Positions 21,083-33,500 of a DNA stretch of 64,000 nucleotides are shown in pieces. The stretch comes from Acholoe squamosa. Lineage: Eukaryota; Annelida; Polychaeta; Phyllodocida; Polynoidae. The stretch spans positions 103,399,891 through 103,463,890 of the forward strand of contig OX439036.1 of assembly GCA_949317995.1 (NCBI GenBank), read 5' to 3'. The number at the start of each line of letters is the position of its first letter. The stretch's first letter is position 1. The translations under genes were made by a program, and so were the position numbers. The notes below the pieces were generated by a model. That model was not told the origin of the DNA and made no database searches. It saw nothing but the letters and a program-made list of their open reading frames with translations.

Positions 21083-21326
21083 AAGCTTAATAAAAGTATG
21101 CCAAAATCAACATGAAAATAGGGTGGTCTTTTCTTTTAAATGCAGCAGTTTATGGTAGTGTGTGCCTGATATTGTGTCCCTAAATTCAGTAACAACAAAT
21201 TGGTTTTCAGTAAAAAGACACGTTTGTTGCAGAAGCATAATCTGGAGTAACCAGACAGGTGAAGTTAGGGTGCATAATCAATGAATCCGCACAATGATAA
21301 TCATATAATTCATTCTTTTATTTCAG

Positions 21327-21550
21327 AACCAAGAGTAGATTGGTTTCAGCAAACAAAAGAAGAACTGAGGGAGGCATTAAAGTATCGCCCCAATTTGAAG
21401 CAAGCTAAGAATGTCATCTTCTTTATGGGTGATGGAATGGGTGTTTCAACCCTGACAGCCGCCAGAACCTACAATGCACAAAACAGAGATTTGAGCTTCA
21501 AAGATGCTCGGCTTTCATTTGAGAAGTTGCCACATGGTGGTCTACTGAGG
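21327..21550 (+). CDS. ALP: Alkaline phosphatase exon with first metal-binding Asp
   Basis: Acceptor TTTCAG and donor GTAAGA frame this exon. It encodes [13 protein letters not shown] and [21 protein letters not shown], whose Asp in GDG is the first zinc/magnesium ligand of the family. It begins in codon phase 1 (completing a Glu codon) and ends in phase 0. Confidence 0.92.
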
Positions 21551-24500
21551 GTAAGATTATTAGAAGCTTTTTCATCGATTTCCTCTAATCAGAACTATTT
21601 ACAGCACATCAACAGTTTACACAGCTATAGCTTTTTGAACTGTATTCAAATTAACACTTTTTAGCTTTTATGATTCATTGAGATGATACTACACTAGTAC
21701 AGGCATGATATATCATACTGTTTTGTCAAGGATTATAGTTGACAGGGAAACAAAGTGAATGGATTCCCAATTTAGTTATAGCCTTCATTGGTACCAACAA
21801 CTCTATTGGTTTTGCAGACATACAGTGTTGATGATATGGTAGCTGAGTCAGCCTGTGCAGCAGGAGCGATGTTATTTGGAGAGAAAGTTAGATCAAATAC
21901 AATTGGAGTGAACCAGAATGTATATGTTAACCGATGTGATCAAGTGGAGGGAAACACTCTGACATCAACCTTGAAGCATGCCCATAAAGCAGGTAGGGAC
22001 ATCTTTAAGTTAGTAGTGAGTTAGTAAGCAGTCAAGACAGGAAGGAAGACAATGATGTGTGGGAGCGACTTAAAGTGTCTATGACTGGGGTAGACACTGT
22101 CACTGACAAAGAAAGTAAAGAGGACAGTGGAGCATGGGAAAAAGTGACAAGGTCAAAAGACAGAGCCACAAACAGTACAGAACCTGCTTCTGATGTAAAG
22201 ACCAAGACTCAGACCAATGAAACCAAAGATGAAAAAGGCAGAGAAGCTCAAGTGCATACAGTACCATCAAAATCACCATGCAAACCCACCAACATGAAAA
22301 CAAAACAGAACCACAAGCGAAGACCCGTATTCTGCTTCCGGGGTAAACATTCTCCACTGTCAAACTTCTATCCTGTAACTCTTCGCTACAGGGGAGTTGA
22401 TTACCTCTGTGTTGAGCAGGCGTATCAACATCTTAAAGCCGTCCACGCAGACAACGAGGAAAAAGCAGAGCGTATCATGAACTCAACCAGTCCATACTGG
22501 ATGAAACGGCATGGAGATACAATCTCCAAGAATGGTGAATGGGAACGCAGAAAAGTGGCAATCATGCGTGAGCTGCTCCTTCTAAAGGTCGACAAATGCC
22601 CTGAGGTCAGGGCAATGCTCTCCAGATACAAGGACACAATACTGGTTGAGGCGGTATGTGATGACTTCTGGGGTTCAGGGCATGAGGAGGATGACACTAA
22701 CCGCATACACCCAGAGGAATGGCGGGGAGAGAATATGATGGGCCAACTTTGGATGGACATCCAGAAGATGGTAACAAAGGAATCCCCACACACTAACAAG
22801 AGTGGTCCCACTAGAGGACAAGATGTCTGTCAGGGTGCATCAAGGGACGTGGCATCAGATGATCAAGCCACCAGTGTAAGAAACGAGATAACGCCAGACT
22901 ACCTAATAATTGGCAATAGTAACGCAAGAGGCATGGCTGGCCTCCTAGTACGCAAAGGGCTCTCTGCAACGAGTGTTGTCATGCCAGGCGCCAACATCGA
23001 TGCCATTGCGGATGCAGTCAGCACCATGAAAAGCAAACCCAAATATGTGGTTGTTCATGCCTTGGACATTGATGTACACACCCATCTACCCCTACCTAGG
23101 CTTTTCAATTCTATAGATCATCTTCTAGAGAATATGAGACAAGCCTTCCCCAGTGCACATATCATGATATCTGGTCTTCCAAAATATAACAACTTCAGGT
23201 TGGACACAGTACGAGCACACCTAGAGGCATACATTAAACATCGTCTCACAAAAGACCCTAAGAGCTGCCTCATTAACAATAGTGACCTCGCCTTACAAGA
23301 CAAAATCCATCTCACCTGGCATGCCAAACAATCCCTCTGCGAGCGGCTTGCACACCTTGCCTTCCCTAATAAATAGGACAGGAGGCATGCATACCCCCTG
23401 CGGAGTACCCTTAGCAATGATGCCCTCGAGAATATAACAATAGTATACTGGAACATCCATGGTCTGGGGGACAAACTCACCTACCCTCATATTCAGTCTA
23501 TCATATCTAGTCACAATATCATAATATTTAGTGAAATTTGGAAAAAAAAGGATTTTCAACCATGCATCCCAGGGTACAAATATTTCCAGGTTAACCGCAA
23601 GCAGAGACATCCAAATGCCAGAAGGGCTTCTGGTGGTTTAGGGGTTTTTATCTCTAAAGAAATTGAAGGTGCTATACAACTCGAAGCTGTATCTGACTTT
23701 TCTGTATGGATCCATCTTAACTCTAAATACTTTGGTTTTGTACGTGATGTGGTGGTAGGTGCTTTATATATACCACCAGAAGGATCAACATATACAGCTG
23801 AAAATGATAACTTCTTTGACATTATATGTGAGCAGATTGCTGAAATGGAGCATAAAGATGTTGATTTACTGTTCTGTGGTGACTTAAATGCACGCACTTC
23901 ATCTGTTAATGAGCTTAGTTCAGACTCACTTACACTAGTCACAGGTACCTTACCAACCGTAAGAAAGTCTGATGATCAAACTGTAAATAGTAATGGCAAA
24001 GAGCTGATCCAACTATGTAAAGATACAGACCTAGTAGTACTTAATGGCAGGTTAGGAGATGTAGATAATACAGGTGGCTTTACATGTTACACTGCAAATG
24101 GGCAGAGTGTGGTTGATTACTTATTATGTAAGGCAAGCTCTGTTGGTATATGTAAACATATGAAAATAGGTGATCTGTTACCAGATTCTGACCACAAGCC
24201 ATTAATCTTTACACTAAGAGGTGCTAATCTTAACTTTGATACTAGTCAAAACAAAACTGAACAGTATATGGCATATAAATGGAATGGGACGAAAAAAGAA
24301 TTATACAAGGAGAATCTCAGAGGCAAAGAGTGTAACCAACTTAGAGATCATATAATATTTCTGGCTGCTGACCCAACCCTTAACAGTAAGGAAATAATTG
24401 ATACATACTACACACTTCTTGACTCTGCAATCCCTGTCCAAAAAAGTTCAAGGTCTAAAACAACTAAATTCCCTCAAAATCCGTGGTTTAATGCTGAGTG

Positions 24501-27500
24501 CAAGTTAGCAAAGAGGAATGTGCATGACTATGGTAAGAATTATGACCTCAAGGTTGAATTCAATAAAGAAATGTATAACATGCTTAAGAGGGAATACAAT
24601 AGACTAGTCCAGAAATGTAAAAGGAGTGATAAAAGAAGAAAGGGTCTTGAGTTTGAAAGAATGTTGGAGATAGAAAATAGTAATAGGTTCTGGAAGTCGT
24701 GGAAACAAATACAAGGTAAAATGACCCAATGTGATATCAACATAGCGGAGTTTGTTGAATACTTCAAGAAACAGCAGACTCCTCCACATATTGACTATTT
24801 TGATTATGATAATATGAAAGAAATAGAAACATTTGTCGATAACTTTGAGTTTAGCTATGGTTCAGAGGATATAGATGCATTGATACAATCCCTACTAGAC
24901 TCCCCTATCACTATAGAAGAGGTAGAAGATGCAATAAGATCTCTAAAAAATAAGAAAGCAGCCGGAACAGATGGTATACCTGCTGAATACTTAAAACAAG
25001 GAGGGAAGGTTTTTGCTGAGGTGATTCAAATTATGTTTAACTGCATATGGGACACTGCTGAATTTCCAGAGAGATGGGCAGAAGGAATAATAAGTCCCTT
25101 ACATAAGAAAGGTGATACAAACGATCCTGATAACTATAGAAAAATTACTATTATGAACAGTACATGCAAACTTTTTGAAATAATTATTAATAAAAGACTG
25201 AAATTCAATAATGATATGCTGAATCAGAATGACCCTCTACAGAACGGGTTCGTAGATAAAGGTAGGACAACCGATAATGTATTTGTACTATATACTGCTG
25301 TGAAAATGGTGCAGGCTGAAGGTAAATCTCTCTTCTGTTGTTTTATTGACTTTACTAAGGCCTTTGATTATATTAACAGGAAGGCATTATTCTATAAGTT
25401 GATATCTGGGCAGGTAAAAGGGAAAGCACTTAAAGTTCTAATGAATCTTTACAAGAAGTCTCACTCAAAGGTACGGGTCAACTCTGAATTAAGTGAGAAC
25501 ATAGATAGTTTATACGGTGTGTTACAAGGTGGAGTACTCAGTCCTAAATTATTCAATGCTTTTCTCTTAGATATTGGTGAACATCTTGACCCTAATCTTG
25601 GAATTGATGTTTGTGGTATGAGTCTTGCTTATCTGCTATATGCAGATGACTTGGTTATAATGTCCACCTCAGCTAGGGGTCTGCAGAATCAGCTAAACAA
25701 TTTGTTTCAGTATTGTAGAAAATGGCATCTACTAGTAAATATAAATAAGTCAAACATCATGATATTTAATCACAAAAAGAAGGATATTACTAACACCTTC
25801 AAGTATGGTGACACGCAGCTAGTAAGAGTAGAAAATTATAAGTACTTAGGGTTTATACTAACAACTAATCATAAAGACATCTTCTTTGATGCATACAATC
25901 AGCTTTATGACAAGGGTAGAAAAGCTGCCTATCAATCATATTCATGTTGCTATCAACATATTGGAAAACCAGATCCCAGGATGGCGCTCAAGTTATTTGA
26001 TAGCCAGATAAGACCCTGCCTTGACTATGGCTGTGAGGTATGGGGCCTGACTAAGGGAAATAAGGTGGAGAAACTAGAGTCCATACACCTAAGGTACTTA
26101 AAATCAATGTTGAGTGTTAGAAAGCAGACAACAACAGCTGCAGTATATGCAGATACAGGGAGGGTACCTCTAAAAGCGCAATGGGAAATTCAAGCACTCA
26201 GATACTGGGAAAGAATTGTAAACCTCCCAGAGTCACACATACTACGTAAGTGTTACAAGAAGCTAACTTTGCTTGAAGTTTCTGGTCAGATAAATTGGTG
26301 CAGTAATATTAAATGCTTGTTGCACTCACTAGGTGAGCGTTATATTCAACTCTGGATTAACCAGACAACTTCCGACGACCCTAAAGCTATCACTGCTGTA
26401 ACTGGACCGATAAATAGGAAATATATAGAACAAACAATGAATGAAATAACATCAGCTGGTGAAGGAAAAAAACTAAGAACATACAAAATATTCAAAACTG
26501 AGTTTAGGCTTGAAAGTTACCTATTCTGTATCCCTAACCAAGCCCATCGTACAGCATTAGCTCGTTTTAGACTCAGCTCTCATAACCTGGGTATAGAAAC
26601 AGGAAGGCATTGCCGGCCCCCAAAACCTGTGTGTGATCGGATTTGTCTATATTGTTCTAGTGGCCTTGTAGATGATGAAATACATTTTCTTATCCGATGT
26701 GACTCTCATAGTGTATCAAGACAGTTGTTTGACAATGTTATGAATGAAAAAAATCAAAACTATCATGAATTGAATGATGTAGAGAAATTCATTTCTGCTA
26801 TGAACAATACTAATACTGACGTCATCAAAGCTCTCGCCAAGTTTATATACAATGCATTTAGACAGAGACAGGAACTCTAATTGCTAGCCTATGTAACAGA
26901 TGTGTATACTATGATATTCATGTAATCACCACTGTAACAAAGAGTGGGTATGTGTGCCAGGAGAGAGAGGGATGGAGAAAGAGAGAGAATTAGTGTGCGT
27001 ATGTGTGTGTGAGAGGGAGAGAGAGCGAAAGAGAGTGATAGTAAGCCTTAGACTTAGTCGTAGAGTAGAGTAGTGGACATATTATATATATATATATATA
27101 CATGCTATATATGTAAAGAACCATTTATGTATGACACATAGGTCAGTAATGACCTCTTTTTTGCTGTCAATAAAATATATTATTATTATTTAAAGAAAAC
27201 CGTAAGTGAACCAAAAAGGTAAAATGTAACGTATCCCATCACTTACAAAGGTTTCAGACTGAGCCTAAAGATTACAGAGTTCAGGGCTCTAGATAGGTAT
27301 CTTCGGAGAAAAACATGTTTGTGTATAATCTGACACAGTGTTGATGGATATATATGTATCATACATCAATTTGACCATATTCATTGCCTCTATCAAATTT
27401 GCTGCATTTTATGAGGATTCGGTTGCCATGGAGAGAAAATGGAACAAAAACGGTCTCTTGTTGTTCCTTTTCATTTGAACCGCACTATAGTATAGACATA

Positions 27501-30500
27501 AAACACCCATGTAGTAAGCCCGCTTAGGGCCAATTCAGTTTTAGCTCAAATAAGCTGGTTCAAAGCAGGCAGAATACTATTCATGGTTTTAGGTTGGGCA
27601 AATGGTGGGTTTCCAGTCAGGGCCACATTGGTTTGGTTTGGTTTGGTTGATTTTACGTCCACTAATAGTACTTAAAAGTTAGCAGACATTTCTGTGGTTC
27701 GCGGACAACAAGTCCTTTCTTTTCTTTTTGGACAGGTTTTTAAAAGCTGCTTGTCCAAACAGCTAGACAGGTATTTATATACTGCTTGCCTGACACAGCA
27801 GTGACCGACTCTATGAATGATCGAATCTATGAGATGAATGACCGCATCTATGAGGAGGGGTGAGGGGGAAAACCGATACCGGGGCTTCATTCCCCTACTC
27901 TTTTCGAAGGATAGCAAGTGTTCTTTTATTTGCCTGGTCCCATAGACAGGGCCAGACAAACCACGGCCTTTGATCACTCAGACGTGGTTCACTGAGGGGG
28001 AATCCCATGGCAAAAGGCAAGCATGTACGCCCGGGCCCGCGCATATGGACACCAGCTGCCCACATGCTCACCCCAAGACACAAGAAACCCCAAGTTTGTC
28101 GCCTTTTACGAATCTGGTATGACCACTGGTAGAATGGAAGGAGGAAAATTCCTCCTTCGTGGACTCCCAATGAAGTTATTCTGCTCCTCCATGCCCTCAC
28201 ATGAAGGTCCCCACTGCACAGGGGGAGGGCCACATTGGGTTGCCCTAATAGGGCAAACTGAACTAAGACTGTTGGGCTCCTGACAGTTTTTGTCCTCAGC
28301 AATCAGGCTAACTGATTTAGGCCCAGAGCAGCTTCAAAATGGGCAAACACTCTGGGCACAGATTGGTTTCAAAGTGGGCACCCCGAATCAGGCATAGATC
28401 AGTTCCAAAGATAATTCCCCAGACAGGGCTGAGGATGGGTTTGCACAAGGCATACTGAGCTGGGAGTTCTGAACTTTGACACTAGATGACCCCACTATGT
28501 CTGATGTACAGCTTTCCCCCCGAGTCAGTATTGATTTTCTTTAGTATGATATAACAGAAATAGGCTAATGAATCATATAAATCATAACAATACACAGATT
28601 TTCTCATAGTTTGGATCTACTTGCAAAATACATTTGGAATGTGCAAAGTTAGGTGATGTCAGCAGTTTTTACTGTGACTTCACCATTCCTGTGGTAATCA
28701 TTTTATATTGAAATATGCTACCCATTGGGAGGCACTATGAACTTGAAGGCTAGCATGTTACTGGACTAGGTCTGGTTGACATGCCTTGGCCAACTAAGTT
28801 CGAATTGATGATTCTACTGTATTATGATGATGGGAAGAGTAATGCAGTATGTTTAGTCTCCTTCCCACTATGGAGGCCAAGAGGAGGGGCTAGCACCTGG
28901 AGGCTAGCAGAGCAATTACAGGGTTCAAAATTTTAGAAAATGAGGAAAAGATAGATTTTCTATAAAATCTATCTCAGCTTTTTTTGTAATATCTATCCTA
29001 GATGGCGCCACCTGATCAAAGTGGTCAGCTCACTTTCAGCCACATCAAAAACCCATGTTGGCCCCAAAATGATAAATTTTGACCAGATGGCACCATGTGA
29101 TCAAAGTGGGCAGCCCACTTTCAGCCACACCAAAAAACCCATGTTGAACCCAAACCCACTCTGAGACTGGTCTGTGCCCATATTGGTTAGCCCATTGTGG
29201 CCCACACACCTCACTGAGGACAGAAACTGTCAGCAGCCCATCGGTTAGACCCTTGCGGCCCACATCTAAAGCCACACCAAATAAAGTGTGGGCCACGGTA
29301 GGGCCACACCACCTTTGCTACCTGGGCATAATTTCTGCCTGATGATTGGAAATGAAAAAAGAAGTCAATATCCGGAGACCTTTTATTTGTTTGTGGATAT
29401 TCCATTTATTAAAGGGGGGCTAGCATGGCGAATGCACGCCCGCATTAAAAGGTCACGTGACCACCCATTGACCAATCAGATCGTTGCAATATTTCCGTCG
29501 GTTCCCATGGATTTGTACATGATCTTTTGGCAGGTACCCATGTTGTTAAAAGTCCGTGCTATGCCCCCTACCAGGTCTACAGAGCTGTTCAAAATTGCAT
29601 AGTTCTTTTTTTTATTTTTTTTGGGAAAATGGGCGAAAATAAGCATTTTTTTTTTAACTATGCAACTTTGAAGACCTTAATAATTGGAATATCCACAAAA
29701 AAGGACTGCAGATATTGACTTAGTTTCAATTCCAATAGTTAAATGTGGTAAGCATAATATTATCTTACTTCTATCCTATAATGCTGTTCAAACTAAAAGG
29801 AGCCAAAAATGAACGTTTTTGTTCCATTTTCATTCCATGGCAACGGAATCTTCATAAAATGCAGCACATTTGATAGAGGCAATAAACATGGTCAAATTGA
29901 TATATGATACATATACAGGGGTGTGAACTCCCGAAACCCATTTTCTCTGAAGTGTAATATACGGCTTGCTAGTTAATGTTTTTTATGTAGGATAAAGCTT
30001 AACAAAAGTTGTTCTAATGTTATTTGAGCAGAATATAACACACTGTTACAGGGATTTTCGAAATAACCATTTGGAGGCCAAGAATTCTCAATCTGGAATG
30101 ACATTGGCAGAAATTTTAAGTCAGACCCCTTCCCCCCTACAAATGGTAATTTCTTTTCTCAGTGGATTTGCATAGATCTCAAGAATGGTCTTTCTGAGCA
30201 TCAAGATGCGGATTTCCGCGTTTCCGCAGAGATTTCACACCCCTGATATATATCCATCAATTCTGTGTAAGATTATACACAAAAATATTTTTCTCTGAAC
30301 AAACCTATCTATAGCCCTTTACACAAATGCTTAAAGGGAAACACTACACTATTTTCATAACAGCATGTTTTTATCAGTAGTGCTCGCACATCACTAGTAG
30401 GTGATCAGCTGGTGATGTACAGATGCTGTTTGTAATTTTTTTCTTGCATGATTTATTTGTTCTTTCAATAAGTACCATTACATAACCGTACAGAAGTATC

Positions 30501-33500
30501 CTAAACAATATCATGATGGCGTGAACTTCACTTTTCCAATCAAATCACATTTTGTAAAACCTTCTATACATAAACAGTGCAGCACCTGATGCAATTTGTG
30601 CAATAATGACGTCATCAAATGCATCACATAATACTTCTGTAAAATGATTGGCACTTCACGATGTTAGACTGTTTTTATTTGATCTAAAGGCTATCCAAAT
30701 ACGTTATCATGAAAATAGGGTATTGTTTCCCTTTAAGGTAGCCACCTCATTATGATGAGCCTCATTAAGGTCTCGGAATCGGATTAGCGTCCTGTACATA
30801 GAAACTGAACAAACTTTGTTGCCTCTGGAAACCAGATACCTGTTTTTTTTTTCATAATCCTTCCAGAATCCGAATACTATTTTATTACACTCATATAATA
30901 AATGTATTTCTTGTGTTTCTAGGGAAATGGACTGGTCTTGTGACTGACACAATTGTAACAGATGCTTCCCCTGCTCAGACCTATGGGTTTGCCCCCAACA
31001 GGAAATGGGAGGCAGATGGTGCCATACCCATTGATGCAAGAGGTAAATGCAAGGACCTGGCCAGTCAGCTAATAGAAGACAATGACTATATTAGAGTGAG
31101 TTGATTGTTTTGATGCATTGTGTGTATAATCTGTCCTCATGATTCCCACAAAAAAATTCCCTGACCATAGTCATTTTCCTGACCAAATTATAGCACAGCA
31201 GAATATTAAATACCAACGTTTACCAATATCTATACCAAGGGTCTAATTTTGAATAGCAATTACAAGTTTTATTATAAGTTATCAATAGTAAATCAAACCT
31301 TACTTTCAGAAAAAAAACTGCAATCATTGGAAATAATATTTGAATGCCTCAGCAGGCTGTTTCACAGTGTTCATCAATCAAATATGGACATCCGTCTCTG
31401 CAACATGGACCTTCGTATCTGCAACACAGACCTCCGTCTTTGCAACACGGACCTCCGTCTTTGCAACATGGACCTCCGTCTTTGCAAAGACGGACGTCCG
31501 TGTCTCTGTCTTAGGGATACGGAGGGGGTAGGGGGCAGTAGGTATTCAAAAATGTGATACACGGACGTCTATGTTTATTTAATAAAACACGGTGAAACCG
31601 CCTCCAGGAGGCCGTTTCACCGCGAACTTTATTTTATTTAAGAACACGGACTAAAAAGGCGGACCCTGACGCGGACTCCGCCTTATTTTATTTCATAACT
31701 GTTTCTGTTCGTACTCCGTCACCCCTCCGTTAAAAAAAAGAACACGGACCCTTTTATCAGAAGGCGGACTCTTGAACACGGACGTCCGCGTTTTACCCTC
31801 GCCTTCATTTAATTTATTATTTTTCATGTAAGGTACTTGCGCCTCATCCGTGATTTTTGGCGGGGTTTCTCCGGGAATCCCCTGTGACGTCATGAATTAT
31901 GGGATGTCAATGGCCGTTTTCTTTCGACAATAAAATAAAATGCCGAAAGCTGCTCAAAAGGTGAGTTAAAGTCAGCCAATTTTGTGTGCAAGATGTACCC
32001 TGACACGTAGGGTATGGTAATCTGTCGAACTAAGTGTGTCAGTCAGTTTATAGTGTATATAGAATGTGTTTTTTGGTCGGCGTTCAGCGTCTAGCATTTG
32101 TAGTGAATAAAGGGCTACAGTTTTCCAGAAATGAGTTCAGCTTTTTTATTATTTATTTTTTTCAGTCGTCCCGCCAGGCGGAGGAGGATGAAGACCTGTA
32201 CTATGACGAAGACGAGGAAGTAGATGAGTTCGAGGAAAACTATGATGAGGATCTACTAAAACCCGGTGACTTTCCCGGAATGGGTGCAGATCAGGACATC
32301 GCTTATATGGTATATAAATTCAAAAAATCACTCCTCCGCAAGAAAGCTCAGGGGGAAATCGGGGTAGAGGCAGACATTGATTACCTGGTGTATAAGTACC
32401 GCAGAAATCTTCTCCGCGAGCAGTCTCAAGGTGGAATATCTGAAAAAAGACAGAAAGGTAAAGCTCCTAGTTCAGAGCACCCATCTCATTTTGGTTTAAG
32501 ACCCAGCAGACCTGTTGTACCTCCTCTCAAGGAGGACGATGTTTTGTGTGACCCTGACTATGTCCCTACAGACGATGAAGAATGTTTCTCTGCTCCTTCT
32601 GGTCGGGGACAATCTGTGAGAGGCCGTGGTGGGGCAACAAGGCCAAGGGGTAGGCCTCGAGGCTCTGGCAGTACAGGGAGGGGAGCTACTCGAGGTGCAA
32701 GAGGAACCAGAGGAAGTAGAGGCTCACAAGGTGCTAGAGGAACCCGAGGTCGTGGACGTGGCGGTAACATTTCTGGAAATGTTTCTACTGCTTCTTCCAC
32801 CGATTCCACAGTTAAGAAATGGAACAAACTTGAACTTAAGGCTCTTATCTGGGGAGCCAACCACCTGAAACCTATATTAAAAGGAAAGTTCAAGGCAAGC
32901 TCAGACGGAAGGACGATGAAGAAGTTAGCATGGGAGGAGTTAGCGGGTAACTATAATTTTTTATTTTCTGTTTTGACATGGGTATCCACTTATAAATCAT
33001 ATATTTTGTTTCATGTTTTATACTTCATAAAAAGAAAAGGTATTTATTGTCATTTAAGATTTGCCTTGTATACAGTTGTGACTGTACATTTTTTTAGTGT
33101 ATTCTTGACCATACAGTTTAACTTAATCAGACATTTTCTGTTACTGTAACAAATTTTTTTTTTCAGAATATGTCGAGTCCATAGGAAAATGTGAGTGGAA
33201 GGTCAAACAATGCAAAGATAAGCTGTTGTATTTCAGCCAAGACGCCAAAAGAAAGGTAGGTCTGCTGTGAATTATATATATGTATGTATGTATATATATA
33301 TATAATATATATTTACATTATACGTTATACCATAAAAGCATATATTAACCTGTTAACTCTTCTCCCCATTATATACTGTATGTGTTAACATGTATATATA
33401 TCATCTTCTTATATTTATGAAATTAAAAGGCACCATATCATCTAAACTTCTACTTCTTTTTTGTTTCCGAGTCCCTAAATGCTATGCTATTTCTCTATTT

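Larger units (their letters stand above)
22000..27192 (+). mobile_element. Near-intact LINE with a NADAR-SGNH ORF1
   Basis: A 5.2-kb non-LTR retrotransposon lies in the second recognised phosphatase intron, in the same orientation as the gene. It has ORF1 (NADAR plus SGNH domains), ORF2 (endonuclease, RT, terminal zinc knuckle), a 3-prime UTR with a hairpin at 27140-27155, and an (ATT)n tail at about 27176-27191. From 22009 to 26878 one reading frame is open except for a single TAG at 23374. The absence of decay suggests a recent insertion. The 5-prime end is approximate and no target duplication was settled. The clade is uncertain; an RTE/RTEX- or CR1-related group is possible. Confidence 0.85.

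Noticed and set aside
22057..22080. Start of the NADAR ORF1 at 22057
   Set aside because: That codon is GTG. The first in-frame ATG is 22081, so the annotated start was moved, although the open frame extends upstream to 22009.
22100..23610. Minus-strand frames of 87-128 codons opposite the LINE
   Set aside because: They show no family motifs. The plus strand carries complete domains in one continuous frame.
23749..23751. Start of LINE ORF2 at 23749
   Set aside because: The codon is GTG and lies after the first two endonuclease blocks, which are open in the same frame back to 23377.
26940..27040. GA-rich tract as a regulatory or satellite element
   Set aside because: It is an ordinary low-complexity tract in the LINE 3-prime UTR with no repeat structure beyond GAGA.
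31385..31489. Possible CRISPR-like or coding repeat (DLRLCN units)
   Set aside because: The array is a contiguous 21-bp tandem repeat without spacers, in an animal intron. The frame is a by-product of a period divisible by three.
32558..32893. Minus-strand and alternative frames opposite the RG-rich exon
   Set aside because: They are shadow frames of the Harbinger Myb-like gene, with compositional bias only.
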